A stretch of DNA of 64,000 nucleotides from CAVTWD01 sp963738325 (lineage in GTDB: Bacteria > Actinomycetota > Acidimicrobiia > Acidimicrobiales > Ilumatobacteraceae), in NCBI GenBank assembly GCA_963738325.1, contig CAVTWD010000013.1, positions 186,001 to 250,000 on the forward strand, read 5' to 3'. Under the pieces are notes generated by a model. That model had not been told where the DNA came from. It worked only from the letters and a program-made list of their open reading frames with translations, and made no database searches. Both the position numbers and the translations under genes were made by a program. This document shows, piece by piece, positions 1 through 7,847 of the stretch; positions within the stretch are counted from its first letter, which is position 1, and every line of letters starts with the position of its first letter.

Positions 1-2004
1 ACCTCGCGGAGCAGCTTCTGGATCTCTGCCTCCAGTGCCTTGATCTCCGCATCGATCTCGGCCAGGGGTCGCGGTGGCATGTACTTGTAGAAGTGTCGCG
101 TGAGCGGGATCTCGTAGCCGACCTTGGTCTTGGCGTGATCGACCCACGCGTCCGGCACGTACGGGAAGACCTCGGCCGTCGATGTAGTCATCGACCGCCG
201 TGCGGTACTCGATGATGCGCAACCGCTCCGACGGGTCCGCCTCGAACACCACCCGCACCGCCGGCAGCGGCACGTTCTCTCCGTCGCGCAGCTCGGCGTC
301 GGGCTCCGGGTTGCCCTTCTTGTCGACGACTGGTGGCGCATCGGCATCGCGGACCGCGAGCGCGTCCCACACCGCCTTCGTCTGCGGTGTCGACAGCCCG
401 AGCGGCCTAAGGGCCGCGTCCACAACCTTCCCGGCCGCCTTCCGATCCGTCGTCGCTCAGCCCGACGTGGCCTCGCAGCGCGTCGATCAGCGCCGTGCGC
501 GACGTCCTCGTCGAGCTTGGCCAGACCCTTCGCCGACTCGACCGCCGCAAGCGTTTCGGCGGAGACCTCCCATCGCAGCCGCAGCGGCCGCTCGACGGTG
601 ATGCGGAGGAACCCGAACGCCTCGTTCGGCAGGATCTTCACCCGCTCCCCTCCGGTGAAGTCACCGTAGAGGCGGGTGATCTCGGCGATCTGTTCCGGGC
701 TGACCTCCTTGCGCTTCTCGCCCAGGCTCTTGCGCATCTTCTCGAACAGCTCACGGGCGTCGACCAGCTGCACCTTCCCTCGCCGCTCGGGCCGCTTGCG
801 GTTGGTCACCACCCAGAAGTACGTCGAGATGCCGGTGTTGTAGAAGAGCTGGTCGGGCAGAGCGACGACGGCCTCGAGCCAGTCGTTCTCGATGATCCAC
901 CGGCGGATCTCCGACTCGCCCGACCCGGCCGCGCCGGTGAACAGCGGCGAGCCGTTGAAGACGATCGCCAGGCGGGAACCGCCCTGCTCGACCGGCTTCA
1001 TCTTGGCGATCATGTGCTGCAGGAACAGGAAGCTGCCGTCGTTGATGCGGGGCAGCCCGGCGCCGAACCGGCCGGCGAAGCCGAGCTTCGTCGTGCTCGG
1101 CCCGCACGACGTCCTCGACCTTCTTCCACTCGACACCGAACGGCGGATTGGCGAGCAGGTAGTCGAAGTGAGCGCCGGCGATGACCGTCGTCGCTGAACG
1201 AGTTGCCCGTGGACGATGTGGGACGGCGTCCTGACCCTTCAGCATCATGTCCGACCGGCAGACCGCGTACGTCTCGGCGTTCAGCTCCTGCCCGTACACC
1301 TCCAGGCGAGCCTCGGATCGTGCGTCTGCCGCAGGTAGTCCTCGGCGACCGAGAGCATGCCGCCAGTGCCACACGCCGGGTCGAACAGCGTCCGAACCAC
1401 CCCGGGCTTGGCGAGCAGCTCGTCGTCCTCGATGAACAGCAGCCGCACCATGAGCTGGATGACCTCACGCGGCGTGAAGTGCTCCCCGGCCGTCTCGTTC
1501 GAGAGCTCGGAGAAGCGCCGGATCAGCTCCTCGTAGAGGTAGCCCATCTCCAGGTTCGACACCGCCTCGGGATGGAGGTCGATCTCGGCGAACTTCGACA
1601 CCACGAGATACAGGAGGTTGGCCTTGTCGAGCCGCGTGATCTGCGACGTCGAAGTCGAACTTCTCGATGACGTCGCGCGCCGCCGAGGAGAAGCCGGCGA
1701 TGTAGCCGCGGAGGTTGCCGGCGATCGTGCGCCGAGTCGTCGAGCAGCTTGCGGAAGTCGAGCTTCGACGTGTTGTAGAAGGGCTGGCCCGCCACGCCGC
1801 AGAGGATCGGGCTCGCGATCGCCGTGGCGCTCACGGGCTGCGAGCACCTTGGCCTTCGTCGGCTCGAGCACGCAGTCCAGCCGCCGGATGCACCACGAGC
1901 GGCAGGATGACCCGGCCGTACTCCGACTGCTTGTAGTCGCCACGGAGCAGGTCCGCAACCGACCAGATGAAGGCCGCATGGTTCCGGATGGCGGCGTCGC
2001 TCAT
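1..2004 (-). CDS. hsdM: Type I restriction-modification methylase subunit HsdM, frameshifted, runs off left edge
   Basis: This is the adenine N6-methyltransferase (M) subunit of a type I restriction-modification system, which would pair with HsdS and HsdR. The ATG at 2004 opens MSDAAIRNHAAFIWSVADLL, followed in another frame by RRLDCVLEPTKAKVLA, both typical M-subunit N-terminal sequence. Further on are YEELIRRFSE, GEHFTPREVIQLMV, the AdoMet-binding block FDPACGTGGML (near 1370-1400) and the catalytic NPPFG (near 1130). At least four frame changes are needed to read it through, and the far end (LAEIDAEIKALEAEIQ) still runs at base 1. No HsdS or HsdR is visible, so they would lie to the left or be absent. 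The breaks resemble the indels seen across the window and may not be real. Confidence 0.85.
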
Positions 2005-2056
2005 CGGCCGAGGACACTACGAGAACTCGCCTTTCCCCGAGATTCCCCTTGTACTA

Positions 2057-2070
2057 CGAACATACGTTCG
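2057..2070. promoter_or_regulatory. LexA-type SOS box upstream of the HNH gene
   Basis: CGAACATACGTTCG contains GAAC-N4-GTTC, the actinobacterial/mycobacterial LexA operator core (CGAAC-N4-GTTCG). It lies 15 bases upstream of the ATG at 2085. Several 13E12-repeat/DUF222 genes of mycobacteria are known to carry LexA boxes, so damage-inducible expression is a reasonable inference. Confidence 0.7.
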
Positions 2071-2084
2071 GTAGGCTGCCGGTC

Positions 2085-3231
2085 ATGTTCGCCGCCCTCG
2101 ATGACCTCGCCGACGCCCTCGGGCGCCTCGACGCGGCCCTCGACGGCTGCGACGACGTGACTCTGGCTGCCGGCGCCCGACGCCTGGCCGCCCTGCACAC
2201 CCGCTTCGAAGCGGTGTGGCTGCGCACCATCGCCCTGGCCGAGCAGCGGGGCCTGCCCCGCCGCTCGGCGCCCGCGACACCCCCGCCTGGGTGGCCGAGC
2301 TGTCCGGGCAACGGCGCGGCGCCAGCCGCCGCGACGCCGAGTTGGCCGCGCGAGCTGGCCGACTCGCCCCTCCTGGCCGACGCCATGGCCTGCGGGGAGG
2401 TGTCCAAGGCCAAAGCCGCCGAGCTCGTGCGGGCTGCGGACCTCCCTGAGGACACCCAGCAGGTGCTCCTCGACCAGGCCCGCACCGCCCCCGTCGAGGA
2501 GGTGGCCGCCGCCGTCCAACACGCCCGCCTCACGCACGGCCTCCCCGGCCCGGCGGTGGCGCCGTCGCTGAGCATCCGCCGACACCACGACCACGCCGCT
2601 GTGGACGCCACCCTGGATCTGCTCGACGCCGAGTTCCTCGACGTCGCCCTGTCCACCGCCGCCGAAGCGCTCGACCTGCCCACCACGATGCCCTACCCCG
2701 AGCGGCGGGCCCGCGCCCTCGCCACGGTGGCCCGCTTCTTCCTGGACCACCAACACCAGGTCCCCACCGGGCGGGTGGGACGGCCCCACGTCATCGTCCT
2801 CGTCGACTTGGACGTCCTGCAAAGCCCGCACCGGCGGCACGGCCACCCTCACCTCAGGCACCGTCATCACCGGCGATGACGCCCGCCGCCTCGCCGAAGA
2901 CGCCAACGTCAGCCGGGTCATCACCGCCGGGCCAAGCCAACCCCTCGACGTCGGCCGCACCACCCGCACCATCCCCCCCGCCCTGGCCAAAGCCGTCATC
3001 GCCCGCGACCGCCACTGCCGCTACCACGGCTGTACCTCGCCCCCATGGGCCTGCGACATCCACCACCTCAAACCATGGTCACAAGGAGGCTCCACCGCCC
3101 TCTCGAACCTCGCCCTGCTCTGCTGGCACCACCACGATCACGTCCATCGCCACGACCCAGCCAACCTCACCGCCGCAGCCGACGGCACCTGGCGCATCAA
3201 GAGACCCGAACCGGCCGAGGTCGCCGCCTGA
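2085..3231 (+). CDS. DUF222/13E12-repeat HNH endonuclease, frameshifted
   Basis: This is an HNH-nuclease-domain protein of the DUF222 (13E12 repeat) family, about 380 residues when reconstructed; the cellular role of the family is not established. The N-terminal DUF222 part is helical (MFAALDDLADALGRLDAAL, then ELVRAADLPEDTQQVLLDQA). The C-terminal HNH domain reads RDRHCRYHGC, then CDIHHLKPWSQGG and LALLCWHHHDHVH, with the expected zinc/catalytic Cys and His residues. Frame changes occur near 2275, 2350 and 2819 (one extra base). I chose the ATG at 2085 because the SOS box lies just upstream; a TTG at 2049 would place that box inside the gene. Such genes are common in many copies in Acidimicrobiia and mycobacteria. 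Confidence 0.85.
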
Positions 3232-3297
3232 CCCGGTCCCTGCCAGGGCGTCGCGATGATCGTGGGGCTTTACAGCACCTGGCGCGCCAGCTAACGT

Positions 3298-3313
3298 ACA
3301 ACCAAATGGTTGT
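3298..3313. promoter_or_regulatory. Inverted-repeat operator overlapping the ArsR start
   Basis: ACAACCA-AA-TGGTTGT is a perfect 7-bp inverted repeat that overlaps the ATG at 3306. This position is usual for autorepression by the ArsR-type regulators paired with SRPBCC genes. Confidence 0.6.
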
Positions 3314-3668
3314 AGATGAGCTGACCGACGAGGTCTGGACCACCTGTTCCACGCGCTGGCCGACGCCACCCGCCGCGACATCCTGCGCCGCTGCGTGCGG
3401 GGCGAGCTGTCGGTGTCGCGGCTGGCCGACGCCTACCCGATGAGCTTCGCCGCGGTGCAGAAGCACGTCGCCGTGCTCGAGCGGGCCGGCCTGGTCACGC
3501 AAGGAGCGCCGCGGCCGGGAGCAGCTCGTGCGCACCGATCCCGACGCCGTCGCGCCGGGCCCGGCAGGCGCTCGACCAGCTCGAGGCGGCCTGGCGCGGG
3601 CGGGTGGACCGGATGTCCGACCTGCTGCGCACGAGGAACCCGACCGAGGAGAGGACGAGACACGATGA
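3306..3668 (+). CDS. ArsR-family winged-helix regulator, frameshifted
   Basis: This is a small ArsR/HTH_20-type repressor. Reconstructed sequence includes LDHLFHALADATRRDILRRC, then GELSVSRLADAYPMSFAAVQ and KHVAVLERAGLVTKERRGRE, the canonical winged helix with recognition helix SFAAVQKHVAVLE. Frame changes are needed near 3340, 3500, 3560 and 3628. The last frame ends at TGA 3666-3668, overlapping the ATG of the SRPBCC gene (3665), so the two are translationally coupled. The operator overlapping its start suggests autoregulation. No metal-binding Cys pair is seen, as expected for this SRPBCC-linked subgroup. Confidence 0.8.
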
Positions 3669-4153
3669 GCGTCACCAGCATCGACAAGGACTTCGACAGC
3701 CTGACCCTGACCCTGGTGGCCGACTTCGACGCCCCGGCCGAGCGGGTGTGGGAGCTGTGGGCCGACCCGCGCCAGCTCGAGCGCTGGTGGGGGCCGCCGA
3801 CGTACCCGGCGACCATGGAGGAGCACGACCTCACGCCGGGCGGCCGCGTCGACCTACTTCATGACCGGCCCGGAGGGCGAGACGTACCACGGCTGGTGGC
3901 GGGTCACGTCGGTCGACCCGCCGACGTCCCTGGAGTTCATCGACGGGTTCGCCGACGCGGACGGGACGCCGATCGACGACATGCCCGCCGACGACCGTGC
4001 AGCATGCAGCTCACCGAGCACGACGGCGGCACCCGGATGGAGCTGCGCTCGACGTTCGACTCCCGCGAGCAGATGGAGCAGCTCCTGAGCATGGGCATGG
4101 ACGAGGGCCTGCAGCAGGCGGTCGGCCAGATGGACGCCCTGCTCGCCGCCTGA
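3665..4153 (+). CDS. SRPBCC (AHSA1-like) domain protein, frameshifted
   Basis: This is an activator-of-Hsp90-ATPase-homology/START-like fold protein of about 160 residues, usually paired with an ArsR regulator. Its ligand is unknown. Seen: FDAPAERVWELWADPRQLER, WWGPPTYPATMEEHDLTPGG, then GEGETYHGWW-like text and SLEFIDGFADADG, and the C-terminal helix MEQLLSMGMDEGLQQAVGQM. Frame changes lie near 3855 and 4000. It follows the ArsR gene with a 4-base overlap and ends at 4153. Confidence 0.82.
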   Translation: MSVTSIDKDFDSLTLTLVADFDAPAERVWELWADPRQLERWWGPPTYPATMEEHDLTPGGRVDLLHDRPGGRDVPRLVAGHVGRPADVPGVHRRVRRRGRDADRRHARRRPCSMQLTEHDGGTRMELRSTFDSREQMEQLLSMGMDEGLQQAVGQMDALLAA

Positions 4154-4168
4154 CCCGAGCAGTACCGG

Positions 4169-4558
4169 ATGTGGGCGATGGGAATGCAGCTCGACGAGCG
4201 GCGCATCGATGGCATCGCCTGGGGGCGACCCGTCGATGGCTCCCAGCCGTGGATCAGCGTCCCCTCGGACGGCTACTTCGATCTCGGCGCCCTGCTGCGA
4301 GGCGAGGTCACGTCGTCGACCGGGACTGATGGTCACGCCGTCGTTCAGCTCCACTTCACCGACGACGTCCTTCGGGCGCTGGCGCACATCCCGAGCGTGG
4401 GACCGACCGACGCCACCGTCAGCATCGAATCCGGGCTCATCAGCGAGAGCGACCTCCAATTGCACGGCGGCCTGCGCGCCCACATCGAGCTCGGCGACTA
4501 CGCAAAGCCCCTCACCGTCGAGCCCGTCGAGAGGGTCTCCTCCGCTCACCGCGGCTGA
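4169..4558 (+). CDS. Hypothetical protein, 129 aa or less
   Basis: This is an open frame of 129 codons with GC-rich third positions. I do not recognise a family. The downstream ATG at 4187 (MQLDERRIDGIAWGRP) is an equally good start. The product is acidic with alternating short beta-like stretches (HAVVQLHFTDDVLRAL, DATVSIESGL). There is no signal peptide or membrane segment. It lies 15 bases after the SRPBCC gene and may be read from the same transcript. Confidence 0.45.
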   Translation: MWAMGMQLDERRIDGIAWGRPVDGSQPWISVPSDGYFDLGALLRGEVTSSTGTDGHAVVQLHFTDDVLRALAHIPSVGPTDATVSIESGLISESDLQLHGGLRAHIELGDYAKPLTVEPVERVSSAHRG

Positions 4559-4662
4559 CGTCCGCCAGCCGGGCGGCCCCGGCACCGTTGCCCGCCCGGC
4601 TCGTGCGCGCCGCCCTCTCCGCTCCCCCCTTCCCCCCGGCCGTCGGCGAGCCGAAATCAATC

Positions 4663-4686
4663 TTGACAGATGTATCTCTAGAGATA
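4663..4686 (+). promoter_or_regulatory. Promoter -35 (TTGACA) and palindromic operator of the MarR gene
   Basis: TTGACA at 4663-4668 is followed by the perfect 14-bp palindrome TATCTCTAGAGATA at 4673-4686, twelve bases before the GTG start at 4699. The palindrome occupies the spacer/-10 position, so it is a likely autorepression operator for the MarR protein encoded next. Confidence 0.6.
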
Positions 4687-4698
4687 TACCTTGCCGGC

Positions 4699-5178
4699 GT
4701 GGACGGATTGCAGCTGTACGTGCTCGGCCGGCGGCTGATGCGGATCGCCGATGCCAGCTTCGAGCGGGCGGGCGCCGCCCCGCCGCCGCTCGGCCTCATG
4801 CTGGTGCTCGAGGACATCGCGACGCATCCGGACAGCTCCATCGGCGAGATCACGGCGCGCACCGGGCTCCCCCAGAGCCACGTCTCCACGTCGGTCGCCC
4901 GCTTCGCCGCGCGTGGACTCGTCGAGACGGCGAGCGATCCGTCCGACGGGCGCCGGACGCTCGTGCGGGTGACGGCCGCCTACCTGGAGCGAGCCAGCCA
5001 TCGGGGCGCCGGTTCGGTCGACGACGCCGTGGCCGCGGCGCTCGACCAAGCGGAGCATGACGCGGTCGCCGAGGTCATCGCCACGTTGGACTGGCTGGCC
5101 GAACGGCTGGTGCCCGACGTCCGGGGCCACATGGCGCGCGCCGCCGCCAGGTCGAGAACGGCCAAGAAGAAGGCATGA
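4699..5178 (+). CDS. MarR-family transcriptional regulator
   Basis: This is a winged-helix repressor of the MarR type, about 160 residues. Helices and wing are visible: DGLQLYVLGRRLMRIADASF at the N terminus, IGEITARTGLPQSHVSTSVA (recognition helix), then GLVETASDPSDGRRTLVRVT (wing). I chose GTG at 4699 because it lies directly after the palindromic operator; the frame is open upstream, but that would place the operator inside the gene. It ends 12 bases before a small membrane-protein gene and heads the ABC-2 exporter operon, so it probably represses it in response to an exported ligand. Confidence 0.85.
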   Translation: MDGLQLYVLGRRLMRIADASFERAGAAPPPLGLMLVLEDIATHPDSSIGEITARTGLPQSHVSTSVARFAARGLVETASDPSDGRRTLVRVTAAYLERASHRGAGSVDDAVAAALDQAEHDAVAEVIATLDWLAERLVPDVRGHMARAAARSRTAKKKA

Positions 5179-5190
5179 AGGAGGACGCCA

Positions 5191-5379
5191 ATGCTGAACA
5201 TGCTCGGGTTCAAGCTCAACCCACTGATCGGGATCGTTGCCGGGGTGACGCTCGTCGTCGCGGGGCTGGCGGCAGCGCTGCCGACCGTCGCCGTCGTCGG
5301 CACCGTCATGGTCGCCGGCGCCGTCTGGCGTCGGTTTGACCGGGCCGAGGACCGTGACGAAGGAGCACCACGCCGATGA
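5191..5379 (+). CDS. Small two-helix membrane protein
   Basis: This is a 62-residue protein with two predicted membrane helices (LIGIVAGVTLVVAGLAAALP and VAVVGTVMVAGAVW) and a charged tail RRFDRAEDRDEGAPRR. It has a strong Shine-Dalgarno AAGGAGG eight bases upstream of the ATG. It overlaps the following ATPase gene by 4 bases. Similar tiny membrane proteins are found between regulator and ABC-2 genes in actinobacteria; its function is unknown, perhaps an accessory subunit of the exporter. Confidence 0.8.
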   Translation: MLNMLGFKLNPLIGIVAGVTLVVAGLAAALPTVAVVGTVMVAGAVWRRFDRAEDRDEGAPRR

Positions 5380-6302
5380 GCGCGGTCGTGGTCGAGGAGC
5401 TGACCAAGCGCTACGGCTCGTTCACGGCGGTCGAGGACGTCGGGTTCGAGGTCGGCCCGGGCGAGACGCTGGCGTTGCTCGGGCCGAACGGCGCCGGCAA
5501 GACGACGACGCTGGAGATCCTCGAGGGGTTCGTTCCACCGACGTCGGGACTCGTGCGCGTGCTCGGCGCCGACCCGCTGCGAGCGCCGCGCTCGTGGCGA
5601 GCTCGCGTCGGGCTCGTGCTCCAGTCGACGAGCCTCGACCCGCAGCTCACGGTGTGGGAGGCGCTGCGGCTGTTCGCCCGCTTGTATCCGTCTCCGATGC
5701 CGGTGGCCGACGCAGTGCGGCTGATGGGCCTCGACCGCGAAGCGCACGTCCGGATCGGCGCGCTGTCGGGCGGCCAGCGCCGGCGTGTCGACGTCGCCCT
5801 CGGCATCATCGGGCGGCCCGAAGTGCTCTTCCTCGACGAGCCGACCACTGGCCTCGACCCCGAGGCCCGGAGGCGAACCTGGGTTGGCGTCCGGGCACTG
5901 GCGACCGAGGGCACGGCCGTCGTGCTGACGACGCACTACCTCGAAGAAGCGGCCGAGCTCGCCGATCGGATCGTCGTGCTCGTCGCCGGCCGCAAGGTCG
6001 CCGACGCCACGCCGCTCGAGCTCCGCGCTCGGCAGTCGGGCACGACGGTGCGCTACCGGTTGCCCACCGACGCGCCCGTCGCCGACCTGTCCCCCGATCT
6101 GGGGCGCCACATCGACCCCGCGCTCGACGAGCTGGTCGTGCACACCACCGACGTCACCTCGACGCTCGACGCGCTCATCCGCTGGGCCCTGCGCCACGAC
6201 CTCGAACTGACCGGGCTCGAGGTTGGCACGCCGAGCCTCGAGGACGCTTACCTCGCCCTCACCACCGAGCCGGCCTCTGTGGACGTGACGAACCATGCGT
6301 GA
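5376..6302 (+). CDS. ABC-2 exporter ATP-binding protein (DrrA-like)
   Basis: This is an ABC transporter ATPase of 308 residues, resembling the daunorubicin-resistance DrrA group. Motifs in order: Walker A GPNGAGKTTT (near residue 34), Q-loop LVLQSTSLDP, signature LSGGQRRRVDVAL (near 129), Walker B EVLFLDEPTTGLDPEA, switch His TTHYLEEA. A C-terminal domain after residue 220 ends with SLEDAYLALT, typical of this group. It overlaps the membrane permease gene by 8 bases. The substrate cannot be inferred; the MarR regulator suggests a toxic small molecule. Confidence 0.92.
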   Translation: MSAVVVEELTKRYGSFTAVEDVGFEVGPGETLALLGPNGAGKTTTLEILEGFVPPTSGLVRVLGADPLRAPRSWRARVGLVLQSTSLDPQLTVWEALRLFARLYPSPMPVADAVRLMGLDREAHVRIGALSGGQRRRVDVALGIIGRPEVLFLDEPTTGLDPEARRRTWVGVRALATEGTAVVLTTHYLEEAAELADRIVVLVAGRKVADATPLELRARQSGTTVRYRLPTDAPVADLSPDLGRHIDPALDELVVHTTDVTSTLDALIRWALRHDLELTGLEVGTPSLEDAYLALTTEPASVDVTNHA

Positions 6303-7065
6303 GCTCGCCGACCAGTTCCACTACGAGCTCCGCCTCTTCGCCCGCAACCCGCGCGCCGTGGTCGCCGGCGCGCTCGTGCCGGTGTTGTTGCTGGCGCTCC
6401 GCGCCGGCAACAGCCGCGGTGCCGACGGCGTGGCGACGCTCGCCGGCCCCGTCGTCCTCGGTGTGACCCTGACCGCCTACACGACGCACGCGATCGGGCT
6501 CGTGACCGCCCGGGACACCGGTGTCCTGAAGCGGTGGCACGGGACGCCCCTGCCGTCCTGGTGCTACTTCGGCGGCCGGATCGCGGCTACCACCGTCATG
6601 GCCCTCGAGAGCGCGGCGCTCACGATCGCCGCCGGGGTGCTCCTCCTCGGCGCCCCCGTCGACGTGGTCGGCGCCGTGCGCCTCACCGCCGTCGTGGCGG
6701 CCGGCGCCGTGGCGTGGGCGGCGCTCGGCACGGCGGTCACGAGCGCAATTCCCACTACGGACGCGGCGTGGCCCATGCTGGCGTTGACCTACTTCCCCCT
6801 CATGCTCGTGTCGGGTGCCTTCGGCACCGTCGGCGCGCCCGCCTGGCTGCGGACGCTCGCCGACTACCTTCCGGCCCGGCCCCTGGTCGACGCCGCCAGC
6901 CAGGCGCTCCACTCAGGCGCCGCCGTCCCGACGCAGCAACTGCTCGTCCTCGCGGGCTGGGCCGCCGCCGGCTTCCTGCTGTCGGCCGCCACTTTCCGGT
7001 GGGAGCCACCCTCGCCTCGCCGCCGCCCGGCCGCCCGCGCCGGACGACCTGTAGGCGGTCGCTGA
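6295..7065 (+). CDS. ABC-2 type permease
   Basis: This is a 256-residue integral membrane partner of the preceding ATPase. It has about six hydrophobic segments, starting with AVVAGALVPVLLLALRAG and including GPVVLGVTLTAYTTHAIGLV, and it carries the family block ARDTGVLKRWHGTPLP. The start overlaps the ATPase gene by 8 bases. Its TGA overlaps the ATG of the next ABC gene, so all exporter genes from 4699 to 10356 could form one transcript. Confidence 0.9.
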   Translation: MRELADQFHYELRLFARNPRAVVAGALVPVLLLALRAGNSRGADGVATLAGPVVLGVTLTAYTTHAIGLVTARDTGVLKRWHGTPLPSWCYFGGRIAATTVMALESAALTIAAGVLLLGAPVDVVGAVRLTAVVAAGAVAWAALGTAVTSAIPTTDAAWPMLALTYFPLMLVSGAFGTVGAPAWLRTLADYLPARPLVDAASQALHSGAAVPTQQLLVLAGWAAAGFLLSAATFRWEPPSPRRRPAARAGRPVGGR

Positions 7066-7847
7066 TGGTTGGCATCGCCCCCGAGATGGCTTTCGCACCG
7101 CCTGACGCGCCGTTGGAGCAGCAGCCGTGTCTGCAGCTGACGGGCGTCAGCAAGTCGTACGGCCGCGGCACAGAGGCGGTGGTCGCGCTGCGTGACCTCA
7201 GCCTGGAGATCCCACGCGGATCATTCACCGCGGTCATGGGACCGTCCGGCTCCGGGAAGAGCACGTTCCTGCATTGCGCCGCCGGGCTCGACCGTCCGTC
7301 GTCGGGCTCTGTGCGGCTGGCCGGCACGGAGCTCGTCGGCATGGGTGAGCCGGCGCTGACTGCGCTTCGCCGTGAGCGGATCGGGTTCGTGTTCCAAGCG
7401 TTCAACCTGATCCCGTCGCTCACGGTGCAGCAGAACATCGCCTTGCCGCTGCGGCTGGCCGGTCGGCGCCCGGACCGGGCGCGGCAACGGGAGATCGTCG
7501 AGCTGCTCGGGTTGAGTGAACGGCTGCGAGCCCGCCCGGCGCAACTGTCAGGCGGTCAGCAGCAGCGGGTCGCGATCGCTCGCGCCCTCGTGACACGGCC
7601 CGAGGTGATCTTCGCCGATGAGCCGACGGGCTCGCTCGACGCCGGGTCTGGTCGAACCGTGCTCGAGCTGCTGCGTACTGCCGTGAACCGCTTCGGACGC
7701 TCGGTCGTGATGGTCACCCACGACCCATTGGCCGCGAGTCATGCCGATACGGTCCTGCTGCTCGCTGGCGGCCGGCTCGCCGGCGTCGGCGCCGACGCCA
7801 ACGTGATCGCCGAGCGCGCGGAGCGGCTGCGTCGAGAGGTGACGTGA
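7065..7847 (+). CDS. ABC transporter ATP-binding protein, MacB/LolD type
   Basis: This is a 260-residue ATPase of the FtsE/LolD/MacB group. Walker A GPSGSGKSTFLH, Q-loop FVFQAFNLIPSLTV, signature LSGGQQQRVAIARALV, Walker B EVIFADEPTGSLD and the H-loop MVTHDPLAA are all intact. The start is ATG 7065 (overlapping the previous stop) or ATG 7086. It overlaps the FtsX-type permease gene by 4 bases. The usual role is to power substrate extrusion or mechanotransmission rather than import. Confidence 0.92.
   Translation: MVGIAPEMAFAPPDAPLEQQPCLQLTGVSKSYGRGTEAVVALRDLSLEIPRGSFTAVMGPSGSGKSTFLHCAAGLDRPSSGSVRLAGTELVGMGEPALTALRRERIGFVFQAFNLIPSLTVQQNIALPLRLAGRRPDRARQREIVELLGLSERLRARPAQLSGGQQQRVAIARALVTRPEVIFADEPTGSLDAGSGRTVLELLRTAVNRFGRSVVMVTHDPLAASHADTVLLLAGGRLAGVGADANVIAERAERLRREVT

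Noticed and set aside
4980..6296. Long antisense open frames over the ABC genes (438 aa here; similar at 7739-9367, 8574-10208)
   Set aside because: They lie opposite well-defined genes, have no family features, and long antisense frames are expected at this GC content.
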